Origin: an uncultured Verrucomicrobiales bacterium
GTDB taxonomy: Bacteria; Verrucomicrobiota; Verrucomicrobiia; Limisphaerales; UBA1100
Length of the DNA: 34,265 bases
NCBI GenBank assembly: GCA_913041895.1
Contig: CAJWKQ010000010.1
Coordinates: forward strand, 1-34,265
Reading direction: 5' to 3'
This document shows positions 16,069 through 24,203 of this stretch, piece after piece; position 1 is the stretch's first letter; each line of letters opens with the position of its first letter. The position numbers and the translations under genes are program-made. The notes under the pieces were generated by a model that was given only the letters and a program-made list of their open reading frames with translations, did no database searches and was not told the DNA's origin.

Positions 16069-16415
16069 CCAAAAAAGGACTACTTTTATTCTTCAGCCTG
16101 ATGCTTATTTCCATGCTAGTTGTTTGCCTTTGGGCTGGCAGCAGTAAAAATATGTTCATTTACTTTAACGAGCAACGTTCCAGCCCATGGTTTATAGCCA
16201 CACTTTTAGACTGCTATTGGGGGTTCCTCATCTTTTATGGGTGGCTACTATATCAAGAGAAATCCTGGACAAAACGAATCCCATGGCTGGCGGCTATTTG
16301 CTTTCTAGGCAATATCGCTGTTGCCATTTATGGTTTGATTAGAGCAGCACGCTTACCAGCCGATGCCACCTTTGAGGATTTTATCATTGAGAAAACTGAT
16401 CGTTACTCCTCGTGA
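16065..16415 (+). CDS. Small membrane protein, DUF1475-like
   Basis: The 116-aa product has three hydrophobic segments: residues about 5-25 (LLLFFSLMLISMLVVCLWAG), about 43-62 (FIATLLDCYWGFLIFYGWLL) and about 73-93 (IPWLAAICFLGNIAVAIYGL). The segment SPWFIATLLDCYWGF resembles DUF1475, a family of unknown function known to me mainly from plants and from bacteria; this assignment is from memory and tentative. It starts in the Cfa stop codon (ATGA) and is followed after 6 nt by DUF1295. It is clearly part of the lipid operon and could be an inner-membrane partner of the methyltransferase or of the reductase. Confidence 0.75.
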   Translation: MTKKGLLLFFSLMLISMLVVCLWAGSSKNMFIYFNEQRSSPWFIATLLDCYWGFLIFYGWLLYQEKSWTKRIPWLAAICFLGNIAVAIYGLIRAARLPADATFEDFIIEKTDRYSS

Positions 16416-16421
16416 TCCAAA

Positions 16422-17213
16422 ATGCATCCAATTCTTCAACAACTACTCTTAGCTTGGATCGGCATTTTCACTGCAATCAATCTCACTTTTGGATTAAGCG
16501 AAAAGTTGCGCAACGCTGGAATTATTGATGTATTGTGGGGGTTTAGTTTTGCAATCCTTGCCTTGTATTTTGCCTTTTCGGGTGATGGCAATGAAACCCG
16601 CCGAATTATACTAGCAACCGCCACCTGTATTTGGTCAGGACGACTAGGATTCTATTTGCTATTACGCTTCAAACAGCATTACCCACAGGAAGACAAGAGA
16701 TATACTGAACTTCGTGATAAATGGGGTAAAACGGCCACCCCGAAAATGTTTGGCATTTTCCACTGGCAAGGTCTGCTAATAATGATCTTCAGTGTGGTAT
16801 TCGCAGTACCCACATGGAATGAATCGACCGTCATCAGCCCCCTTGAATGGGTAGGTTTAGCGATCATTGCAGTTGCAATAATCGGCGAAAGTATAGCTGA
16901 TTGGCAATTAGCCAGATTTAAATCACAAAATTCAGGCAATAAAGTTTGCCGATCGGGGTTATGGAATTACAGCAGACATCCCAATTACTTCTTTCAGTGG
17001 CTGGCATGGGTCGGCTTTTTCCTCCTTGCCGGAGCCTCTGGAGGGTGGTGGACTATTTTCTGCCCATTATTAATGCTGTTCCTACTACTGAAAGTCTTCG
17101 GGGTTCCCGCCAATGAAAAACAAAACCTAATCTCTAAAGGTTCAGCCTACAAAGCCTATCAACAAACCACTTCTTGTTTCATCCCGTGGCCTCCAAGGGA
17201 AACTCCGTCATGA
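16422..17213 (+). CDS. DUF1295 membrane protein (steroid 5-alpha-reductase-like)
   Basis: This 263-aa polytopic membrane protein has about six to seven hydrophobic segments. The diagnostic sequences are [39 protein letters not shown] and the C-terminal [23 protein letters not shown], here given in part. The SRHPNYF motif is the NADPH/cofactor site shared by steroid 5-alpha-reductases and isoprenylcysteine methyltransferases. DUF1295 is a recurrent partner of Cfa and DUF1365. A plausible role is NADPH-dependent reduction of a methylated, unsaturated acyl intermediate; this is inference. It overlaps the second methyltransferase by 4 nt (ATGA), so both products are probably made in a fixed ratio. 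Confidence 0.92.
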   Translation: MHPILQQLLLAWIGIFTAINLTFGLSEKLRNAGIIDVLWGFSFAILALYFAFSGDGNETRRIILATATCIWSGRLGFYLLLRFKQHYPQEDKRYTELRDKWGKTATPKMFGIFHWQGLLIMIFSVVFAVPTWNESTVISPLEWVGLAIIAVAIIGESIADWQLARFKSQNSGNKVCRSGLWNYSRHPNYFFQWLAWVGFFLLAGASGGWWTIFCPLLMLFLLLKVFGVPANEKQNLISKGSAYKAYQQTTSCFIPWPPRETPS

Positions 17214-18232
17214 TAAATACCTTGCTTGAAAACGATTGGATACCGGATTTTTTGATTCGCCATCAAATCAGAAAACTGAATCAGCAACGACTACGATCTG
17301 AAGCAAACCGACTTCAATCTGGGGCAAAAAACAAACTTATAGGTGAGTTAAAAACAATGCCTGTTGCAATAGAAACTCAAGCAGCAAATGATCAACATTA
17401 TGAAGTGCCGCCCGAATTTTTCATCAAATGCCTGGGCAAACATCTGAAGTACAGTTGCTGTTATTGGCCTGAAGGAACAAGTAATCTAGATGAAGCCGAA
17501 GCACGAATGCTGGAACTGACCTGCGAACGTGCCGGTCTTAGCGATGGCCAAACAATACTAGAACTAGGGTGTGGTTGGGGAGCAATCAGTCTCTGGATGG
17601 CTGAACATTACCCTCAAGCAAAGATTCTCTCAGTCTCAAACTCAACTGATCAGAGGAAATATATTCAAAATCAGGCCTCCGAAAGAGGCTTGAAAAATCT
17701 AGAAGTGCAAACATGTGACATGAATCAATTTAATACTGACCGAACCTTTGATCGAGTTGTGTCAGTGGAAATGTTCGAGCACATGAAAAACTACGAGAAA
17801 CTGATGGAACGAATCGGTCAATGGCTAAAACCTGACGGACGCCTCTTTGTACACATATTTTCCCACAAAAAATATGCCTACCATTTTGAGACTGAGGGTG
17901 AATCAAACTGGATGGGTAAACACTTTTTTACCGGAGGCATCATGCCTAGCGACGATCTTCTGGGTTATTTCAACCGTGATTTGAAAATCGACCAACAATG
18001 GCAGGTCAATGGGCTCCATTATCATAAAACAGCCGAAGCTTGGCTTGAAAATATGCATACTCACCAAGGAGAAATACGTAGGATTTTTGCCGATACTTAT
18101 GGGGCTGACCAAACGACAAAATGGTGGGTTTATTGGCGGATTTTCTTTATGGCCTGCTCCGAACTATGGTTAACTAACCGGGGAAAAGATTGGATCGTAA
18201 GTCATTATCTGTTTAGAAAGGCAAGCCCTTGA
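17210..18232 (+). CDS. Second CFA-family SAM methyltransferase
   Basis: The 340-aa product starts at the ATG at 17210, in the DUF1295 stop codon. An earlier in-frame ATG at 17174 would overlap that gene by 40 nt and add residues unlike the family. It has the family N terminus [17 protein letters not shown], then [17 protein letters not shown] (active-site Cys83), [15 protein letters not shown] (AdoMet motif, GCGWG 120-124) and [28 protein letters not shown] and [13 protein letters not shown] follow. This branch of the CFA superfamily is distinct from the Cfa at 14779 and also resembles plant N-methyltransferases of the coclaurine type. It lacks the N-terminal lipid-binding domain. The substrate is unknown; a second acyl-chain or head-group methylation is possible. 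Its stop overlaps the TTG of the next gene. Confidence 0.9.
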   Translation: MINTLLENDWIPDFLIRHQIRKLNQQRLRSEANRLQSGAKNKLIGELKTMPVAIETQAANDQHYEVPPEFFIKCLGKHLKYSCCYWPEGTSNLDEAEARMLELTCERAGLSDGQTILELGCGWGAISLWMAEHYPQAKILSVSNSTDQRKYIQNQASERGLKNLEVQTCDMNQFNTDRTFDRVVSVEMFEHMKNYEKLMERIGQWLKPDGRLFVHIFSHKKYAYHFETEGESNWMGKHFFTGGIMPSDDLLGYFNRDLKIDQQWQVNGLHYHKTAEAWLENMHTHQGEIRRIFADTYGADQTTKWWVYWRIFFMACSELWLTNRGKDWIVSHYLFRKASP

Positions 18233-19617
18233 ATAAATCCAAAAAGATCTTATTTGCGCTTCTGTTATCCTTTTGTATTGCAGGCTGGATGGCCTGTAAC
18301 AATCTGGAATGGAGGGGAGGAGGTATCCCAAAAATCGTTTGGAATAAGTCACAACCGGACATCAACAAACTTAAGAAACAAAGATCAAATCCTATACCGA
18401 CCGTACCTGCTCTGGATGATAATTCGTCTTCAAATAAAAATAATAATTCAAGCACTGCCTGGAGTGCTTTTCGAGGAATTGATGGGTCCGGAATATATAC
18501 TGAAGAAAGCATCCTCACCGAATGGCCAAATGAAGGACCGCCATTGCTATGGAAAAAATTAATCGGGGGAGGCCATGCCTCCTTCACTGTTGCAGGGCAA
18601 CTTGCCTTCACCATTGAGCAACAGGAAGAAAATGAAGTTGTCATCGCCGTCTCTATAAACGATGGATCGGTAAAATGGTCCTACGAATATCCGGCCAAGT
18701 TTGAGGAATATTTTGGAGGAATTGGACCTAGAACCAATCCCTTATGGAGTGAAGGGCTTCTTTATACCATGGGTGCAGTGGGGCATCTACACTGTTTCGA
18801 ATCAAATTCCGGAAAACTGCTTTGGAAAAAAAATACAACAGAAGAAAATGGTGTTCAGCCTCCTTATTGGGGCGTCTCAACTTCTCCTGTAATCCATAAA
18901 GACATGCTCTTCATTACCCCGGGAGGAGATCAGGATAATGCCATAATTGCTCTGGACAAAAAAACGGGTGAAAAGAAATGGAGTACACTTAGTGGGGACC
19001 AAACCTATAGTACCCCAGCTCTGCTTAAAATAAATAATCAACTGCAACTGGTTGTGGCCCTAAAAGGTAAATTTGTTGGGCTAAATCCAGATACTGGCAA
19101 GATTCTTTGGACACATCCCTGGAGAATTTTTATGAACAATTATAACATTGCCCAACCCACCCGATTAGCCGACGACACTTTGCTAATCTCTGCAGGTTAT
19201 GGAACTGGGGCAGAGTCATTTAAACTAATTAAAAATGATAATGAGTTAAAAACTGAATCACTCTGGAAAAGTAAATCACTGAAAACCAAATTTTCTAGTC
19301 CCATTCTGTGGAAGGGCCACTTATATGGCCTGAATGAAAATCGTCTATCATGCCTTGACGCTGAAGACGGATCACTAAAATGGCGGGGGAACAAATATGG
19401 GTATGGACAAATCATTGCAGCATCTGGGCATCTCATCATATTAGGAGATGCCGGCGATCTGTCTTTAGTTGAAATGAATCCACAAAAATTTATTGAAAAA
19501 GCAACTTTCAAAGCCCTGGATGGAGGGAGAACATGGAGTTATCCGGCCCTATCCAAGGGTCTTCTATTCATTAAGAACAGCCGCGAAATGGCATGCTACG
19601 ATTTACGGATTAAGTAA
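18229..19617 (+). CDS. PQQ-like beta-propeller lipoprotein at the end of the lipid operon
   Basis: The 462-aa product begins at a TTG inside the stop of the methyltransferase (TTGA). The N terminus [19 protein letters not shown] fits a lipoprotein signal with Cys about residue 23, although the lipobox (WMAC) is imperfect. A Ser/Asn-rich linker ([16 protein letters not shown]) precedes [11 protein letters not shown] and the propeller blades. Typical blade ends are [38 protein letters not shown] and DGSLKWRGN. It resembles BamB-like PQQ propellers more than enzymes. Why an outer lipoprotein propeller would be coupled to a phospholipid-modifying operon is not obvious. The coupling may be positional only, but the 4-nt overlap argues for co-expression. 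Confidence 0.85.
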   Translation: MNKSKKILFALLLSFCIAGWMACNNLEWRGGGIPKIVWNKSQPDINKLKKQRSNPIPTVPALDDNSSSNKNNNSSTAWSAFRGIDGSGIYTEESILTEWPNEGPPLLWKKLIGGGHASFTVAGQLAFTIEQQEENEVVIAVSINDGSVKWSYEYPAKFEEYFGGIGPRTNPLWSEGLLYTMGAVGHLHCFESNSGKLLWKKNTTEENGVQPPYWGVSTSPVIHKDMLFITPGGDQDNAIIALDKKTGEKKWSTLSGDQTYSTPALLKINNQLQLVVALKGKFVGLNPDTGKILWTHPWRIFMNNYNIAQPTRLADDTLLISAGYGTGAESFKLIKNDNELKTESLWKSKSLKTKFSSPILWKGHLYGLNENRLSCLDAEDGSLKWRGNKYGYGQIIAASGHLIILGDAGDLSLVEMNPQKFIEKATFKALDGGRTWSYPALSKGLLFIKNSREMACYDLRIK

Positions 19618-19723
19618 GCTCCCTTAATGCTACCAAACATTTGTCAGGCCAAGTACTAAATCCTAATGGGGGCATGCCCTTCAGAAGAAACGAATTATTA
19701 ATACCGGTAACTAAATCGGAAAA

Positions 19724-19942
19724 ATGAATCTAATTGCTAACTGCCCCCAAAAAGACTGTCCAGAGAAGTGGGATGCACTTTCCGGTTGTGGAGAATCTCA
19801 TTTAGGTTTTTGTTCTCATTGTTTCAGAAAAGTTCAATTGGTTGAAACAGTTGATGCAATTAAGAGCATAGATCAATTGGGGTTATTGGCTGCCGGTAAA
19901 AAACCCCTCATTAGCGAATTCAATTCTGGAAAAAACAATTAA
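19724..19942 (+). CDS. Small Cys-rich protein, zinc-ribbon-like
   Basis: The 72-aa product has five cysteines: CPQKDCPEKWDAL (Cys7, Cys12), Cys22, and FCSHCFRKV (Cys30, Cys33). The pattern C-x-x-x-W-x-x-L followed by F-C-x-x-C-x-x-x-V is a recurring small bacterial module of unknown function, probably binding one metal ion. It has no signal peptide. It lies between two PQQ-propeller genes, 44 nt before the next one. The gap before it (19618-19723) contains a perfect 10-base palindrome, GGGCATGCCC, at 19670-19679. Confidence 0.7.
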   Translation: MNLIANCPQKDCPEKWDALSGCGESHLGFCSHCFRKVQLVETVDAIKSIDQLGLLAAGKKPLISEFNSGKNN

Positions 19943-19986
19943 ATCCAATAAAACTACCTGAAATCTGATATATTCAAATCGATCAA

Positions 19987-21279
19987 ATGATAACGAAAAA
20001 ATCCGCTATTGTAACCCTAGTATTCATTGTGTCTTCTCTTTACGCGGAGGACTGGACCCAATGGCGTGGCCCAAACCGCGATGGAATTGTTGAGGGCAAG
20101 GAGTGGCCAACCGCCTTGGGCCAATCAAACCTAAAACAAAAATGGCGAGTTAAATTAGGCTCAAGCTATTCTGGTGCACTCTTGGACAAGAACACAGTGT
20201 ATGTAACTGAATCAGTGGGACCGAAGAAAGGTGTATATGAATTCGACAAGGTACAAGCGCTAGACAGAGCAACTGGCAAGGTAAAATGGACACAACAGTG
20301 GCCTGGAACCGGAAAATGGAACGTTACGTGGCCTGGCAGGGTAAATGGAGCCTGGATTCGAAGTACTCCTGCACTAGCCAACGGTAAATTGTTCGTGGCA
20401 GGCATGCATGATCGCCTCCTTTGCCTGGAAGCCAACACAGGAAAGAAACTCTGGGAAATTGATTTTCCAAAACAGTTTAAAACCCCGGTCCCAGGCTTTG
20501 GCTGTGTTTGTTCTCCGATGGTAGATGACAAATTTGTTTATATGCAGGCTGGAGCAAGTTTTTGTAAGATTGAACAGGATACTGGAAAAATCGTCTGGCA
20601 GACAATGAAAGATGAAGGCGGCTTAAGAGGTGGTGGTTTTTCCTCCCCCGTTATTGCAACTTTAAACGGCAAACGACAAATTTTACTTCAGGCCAGAACT
20701 GAATTGACCGGTATAGATATTAACTCAGGAGCCGTGTTATGGAAAAAAGAAGTAAAATCATTTAGAGGCATGAATATCCTCACCCCTCTACCTTATGAGG
20801 ATGGAGTTTATACCAGCACTTATCGTTACGGATCTTTTTTTTATAACATTAAAAAAGACAAAGAATCCTGGACTGCAGATGAAAAATGGAAGAATGGTTC
20901 CAAGACTTCAGCTTATATGGCCAGTCCGGTGCTCTTTGAAGGACATGCTTATTTACTCATCCAGGATGGAAACTTTGCTTGCTATGACCTAAAAACCGGA
21001 AAGGAATGTTGGAGGAGCGAAAAACGTTTTGGCTCTGGGCGACATGGCATGTACATGAGTCTAATAAGACAAGGCGACCGAATTCTTGGTCTTGATCAGG
21101 GAGGCAATCTACATCTGATCAAGGCCAACCCAAAAGAGTTTCAACTAATCGACTCAAGAAAAGTCTCTGAGGAACCCACTTGGGCACACTTGGCAATAAG
21201 TGGAGATCAAGTGGCAGTGCGCGAACTTAATGGAATTTCCCTTTACGATTGGAAATCTAAAACCATTCCAATTCCCTAG
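19987..21279 (+). CDS. Exported PQQ-like beta-propeller protein
   Basis: The 430-aa product has a signal peptide (about 1-21, ending SSLYA). The mature start EDWTQWRGPNRDGIV is the classical N terminus of these propellers. Blade motifs follow: TGKVKWTQQW, TGKKLWEIDF, TGKIVWQTM, SGAVLWKKEV and TGKECWRSEKR. It is shorter and more regular than the copy at 18229 and closest in style to the one at 8390. A role in binding or oxidising a small substrate in the periplasm is possible, but no PQQ-contact residues are assignable. It is followed by a stem-loop (21306-21327) and a sulfatase. Confidence 0.88.
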   Translation: MITKKSAIVTLVFIVSSLYAEDWTQWRGPNRDGIVEGKEWPTALGQSNLKQKWRVKLGSSYSGALLDKNTVYVTESVGPKKGVYEFDKVQALDRATGKVKWTQQWPGTGKWNVTWPGRVNGAWIRSTPALANGKLFVAGMHDRLLCLEANTGKKLWEIDFPKQFKTPVPGFGCVCSPMVDDKFVYMQAGASFCKIEQDTGKIVWQTMKDEGGLRGGGFSSPVIATLNGKRQILLQARTELTGIDINSGAVLWKKEVKSFRGMNILTPLPYEDGVYTSTYRYGSFFYNIKKDKESWTADEKWKNGSKTSAYMASPVLFEGHAYLLIQDGNFACYDLKTGKECWRSEKRFGSGRHGMYMSLIRQGDRILGLDQGGNLHLIKANPKEFQLIDSRKVSEEPTWAHLAISGDQVAVRELNGISLYDWKSKTIPIP

Positions 21280-21305
21280 CCTCTTTATTTGAAATTGGCA
21301 GGCTT

Positions 21306-21327
21306 GCGCACACCGAAAGGTGTGGGC
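21306..21327 (+). promoter_or_regulatory. GAAA-tetraloop stem-loop between propeller and sulfatase genes
   Basis: CACACC-GAAA-GGTGTG (21309-21324) is a perfect six-base stem with a GNRA tetraloop. It is extended by two more outer pairs across one G/G mismatch. It lies 27 nt after the propeller stop and 15 nt before the sulfatase ATG at 21342. There is no T-run, so it is a weak terminator candidate. A leader or mRNA-processing element is equally possible. Confidence 0.5.
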
Positions 21328-21341
21328 ACAATCCTGCATCC

Positions 21342-22796
21342 ATGAATGTAATTCGCTTACTTTTCCTGTTTGCCTGCCTTTACCCTGCTCTGAGTAAAGC
21401 AGATCAAAAAACTAAACCTCTGAACTTTGTTTTTTTTCTGGTCGATGATCTAGGATGGACTGACCTAAAAACATTCGGCAGCTCTTTTTATGATACCCCC
21501 AACTGCGATCGGCTGGCGGCCACGGGCATGAAATTTACTAATGCCTACGCCGCTTGCCCTGTTTGCAGCCCCACACGAGCCAGTATCATGACCGGCCGTT
21601 ACCCTACACGCACAGGTGTGACAGACTACATTGGAGCCCCTGCTGGAAAGGCTTGGCGGCGCAATACTCGCCTACTTCCAGCGACATACACCCGGCAACT
21701 TGAATTAAAGGAATTCACTATTGCTGAAGCCCTTAAGGAAAATGGCTATGCCACCTTCTTCGCTGGCAAATGGCACCTCGGCAACGAGGGTTTCTGGCCT
21801 GAAGATCAGGGTTTCGATGTAAATAAGGGAGGACATCACAGGGGTGGTCCTTATGGAGGAAAAAAGTATTTTTCTCCGTATGGTAACCCACGACTTACTG
21901 ATGGCCCAAATGGAGAACACCTACCCGATCGACTAGCCACTGAAACCGTAAAATTCATGGCAGCCAACAAGAGCAATCCCTTCCTCGCCTACCTGTCATT
22001 CTACTCGGTGCACACGCCACTGATTTCACGCACGGACCTGCGCGACAAATATCTTGCGCGTAAAAAGGAACGCGGGCTTGAGGCGCAGTGGGGAAAGGAA
22101 CACAACCGAAAGGTGAGACTCGTCCAGGAACATGCAGTCTATGGTGGCATGGTTGAAGCCATGGACCTGGCAGTAGGTAAGGTGCTAGATGGCCTTAAGA
22201 AGCACAGCTTGGAAGATAACACCGCCGTGTTTTTCATGAGTGATAATGGAGGACTATCCACCAGTGAAGGACATCCTACCAGCAACCTTCCTCTACGTGG
22301 AGGCAAAGGCTGGATGTATGAGGGCGGCATTCGCGAACCAATGATGGTTCGCTGGCCGGGCGTTACTAAGCCCGGCAGCGTGAGCGATTCCCCCATCACG
22401 AGCACTGACTTTTTTCCCACCATGATGGAAATGGCCGGGATCAAACCAGAAGTGCCACTACCTATTGATGGCGTGAGTTTCACCGCTGCACTACGTGGCA
22501 AAAAATACGACCGCGGCGCCATCTATTGGCACTATCCGCACTATGGCAATCAGGGCAATGCACCTACCGCTGCTGTGCGCGAAGGCGACTGGAAACTTAT
22601 TGAATGGTATGAGGACAACCGGAAAGAACTATTCAACCTCAGAGAGGACATCGGTGAGAAAAATAATCTGGCAAAAAAACATCCGGACAAGGTCAACATT
22701 CTTGCTGCCAAGCTTGCTGCCTGGCGCAAGCAAACTGGCGCGCGCATGCCAACGCCAAACAACAAATTTGATCCCAATAAACGTGAGGGCCGATAA
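21342..22796 (+). CDS. Exported formylglycine sulfatase (S1 family)
   Basis: The 484-aa product has a signal peptide (about 1-20, ending LSKA). The sulfatase core contains FLVDDLGWTD (Asp35, Asp36), C75-S-P-T-R79 (formylglycine site), FFAGKWHLGN, YSVHTPLISR, FFMSDNGG and EGDWKLIEWYEDN. The C-terminal LFNLREDIGEKNNLAKKHPDKV is a standard sulfatase ending. It differs from the sulfatase at 10216 in signature (CSPTR versus CSPYR) and length, so the two probably act on different sulfate esters. It abuts the ceramidase-like gene with no gap (stop at 22794-22796, ATG at 22797), so they are probably an operon. Confidence 0.93.
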   Translation: MNVIRLLFLFACLYPALSKADQKTKPLNFVFFLVDDLGWTDLKTFGSSFYDTPNCDRLAATGMKFTNAYAACPVCSPTRASIMTGRYPTRTGVTDYIGAPAGKAWRRNTRLLPATYTRQLELKEFTIAEALKENGYATFFAGKWHLGNEGFWPEDQGFDVNKGGHHRGGPYGGKKYFSPYGNPRLTDGPNGEHLPDRLATETVKFMAANKSNPFLAYLSFYSVHTPLISRTDLRDKYLARKKERGLEAQWGKEHNRKVRLVQEHAVYGGMVEAMDLAVGKVLDGLKKHSLEDNTAVFFMSDNGGLSTSEGHPTSNLPLRGGKGWMYEGGIREPMMVRWPGVTKPGSVSDSPITSTDFFPTMMEMAGIKPEVPLPIDGVSFTAALRGKKYDRGAIYWHYPHYGNQGNAPTAAVREGDWKLIEWYEDNRKELFNLREDIGEKNNLAKKHPDKVNILAAKLAAWRKQTGARMPTPNNKFDPNKREGR

Positions 22797-24203
22797 ATGA
22801 AAATTCACTTTTTTGGCGTACTGTTTCTGTTCACCGCACAAGTGTGGGCTGAATTTCAAGCCGGAGCAGCGAAGGTGGATATTACGCCCAAACTGTGGCC
22901 AGTTCAAATGGTCGGCTCCTTCCGCGAACGACTAGCCGACAAGGCATATGACCCTCTCTATGCGCGCGCGATTATATGCGATGACGGCCAAACACGACTA
23001 GCGATCGTAATCGTAGACAACTGCCTTATCGGTCGCAATTACCTGGACCGCGCCAAAGCGTTAGCCGCCAAGCAAACAAAGCTGCGTACCGACCGGATCC
23101 TTGTCGCTGCCACACACACACACACCGCGCCGCCAGGTAAGGATCGGCGAACAAACCGCAACGACCCCCAACATCGTGCTTATTTCCAACAACTCGTTGA
23201 GGGTATTGCAGAAGCCATCACGCGAGCGGAAAAAAACCTAGCTCCAGCGGAGATGGCCCACGGAGTTGCGCTGGTTCCTGAGGAGATTTTCAATCGCCGC
23301 TGGCATATGAAACCCGGTGGCATTGCCGTAAACCCTTTCGGCAGTCCGAATGACACCGTCCGTATGAATCCACCGCGAAACCTCATAGACCGCCCTGCCG
23401 GCCCAACTGACCCCGAGGTGCACTTCGTTTCTCTGCGCGCCTCCGACGGACGGCCCATTGCACTATTAGCCAATTATTCTCTTCACTATGTGGGCGGCCT
23501 TCCGGCAGGTGGGGTATCAGCCGATTACTTTGGCGTCTTTTCCAAGCTCATTGAAAAGGCACTGGGAAAAAATACTGGGTTTGTTGGGCTCATGTCAAAT
23601 GGCGCTAGCGGAGACATCAACAACATCAGCTTTCGCGTCCCGCGCCCACGTCAGAAACCCATCCAGCGCATGACCGAGGTCGCCCAACTCATCGCCGACC
23701 GTGTGCTCACAACTCATAAGACTGTGCGTTTTCGTAAGGACATTACCCTTGCTATGGAGCAGAAAGAACTCTCGCTCAAGAATCGTCAGCCCACCCAAAA
23801 AGATATTGACTACGCCAAGGCAGTCCTTGCCGGCACTGCACCCAAACCTCTCTCCGGCCTGGCTGAAGCATACGCCCACCGCACACTCGGATTAGCCAGA
23901 GGTCCACGTGAGGAGAAAATTATTCTGCAGGCCCTGCGTCTCGGTGAGGTGGGCATCACAAGCATCCCCTGTGAGGTGCTTTGCGAGATTGGACTTACTC
24001 TCAAAGCTAAAAGCCCCCTACCTCAAGCTACTTTCACCATAGAGTTGGCCAATGGTCACAACGGCTATCTCCCAACCCCCCGTCAACACGCTCTCGGCGG
24101 CTATGAAACTTGGATGGGCACCTGTACACTGGAAATCACAGCCTCAGTGAAGATCGAAAAAACATTGTTGGCGATGCTTGAGAAAGTAATTGAAGACAAG
24201 TAA
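22797..24203 (+). CDS. Secreted neutral/alkaline ceramidase-like hydrolase
   Basis: The 468-aa product has a signal peptide (about 1-17, ending VWA). Mature residues begin FQAGAAKVDITPK, the family's opening motif. LAIVIVDNCLIGRN and ATHTHTAPPG follow (zinc-binding His residues, encoded by an ACACAC run around 23110), then LLANYSLHYVGG and GLMSNGASGDINNI. This matches the N-terminal domain of neutral ceramidase-like proteins that are common in PVC glycan clusters. The C-terminal Ig-like domain of true ceramidases appears missing, so ceramide hydrolysis is doubtful. An amidase or esterase acting on N-acyl or acetyl groups of glycans is an alternative. The TolB-like lipoprotein gene overlaps its stop by 1 nt. 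Confidence 0.85.
   Translation: MKIHFFGVLFLFTAQVWAEFQAGAAKVDITPKLWPVQMVGSFRERLADKAYDPLYARAIICDDGQTRLAIVIVDNCLIGRNYLDRAKALAAKQTKLRTDRILVAATHTHTAPPGKDRRTNRNDPQHRAYFQQLVEGIAEAITRAEKNLAPAEMAHGVALVPEEIFNRRWHMKPGGIAVNPFGSPNDTVRMNPPRNLIDRPAGPTDPEVHFVSLRASDGRPIALLANYSLHYVGGLPAGGVSADYFGVFSKLIEKALGKNTGFVGLMSNGASGDINNISFRVPRPRQKPIQRMTEVAQLIADRVLTTHKTVRFRKDITLAMEQKELSLKNRQPTQKDIDYAKAVLAGTAPKPLSGLAEAYAHRTLGLARGPREEKIILQALRLGEVGITSIPCEVLCEIGLTLKAKSPLPQATFTIELANGHNGYLPTPRQHALGGYETWMGTCTLEITASVKIEKTLLAMLEKVIEDK

Noticed and set aside
19670-19679. GGGCATGCCC palindrome as an operator
   Set aside because: A single 10-base palindrome without a partner site or nearby promoter is not enough evidence; it is only mentioned in the adjacent gene entry.
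23109-23126. CA microsatellite as a possible phase-variation tract
   Set aside because: It encodes the Thr-His-Thr-His zinc motif conserved in the ceramidase-like family, so the repetition is explained by the protein.
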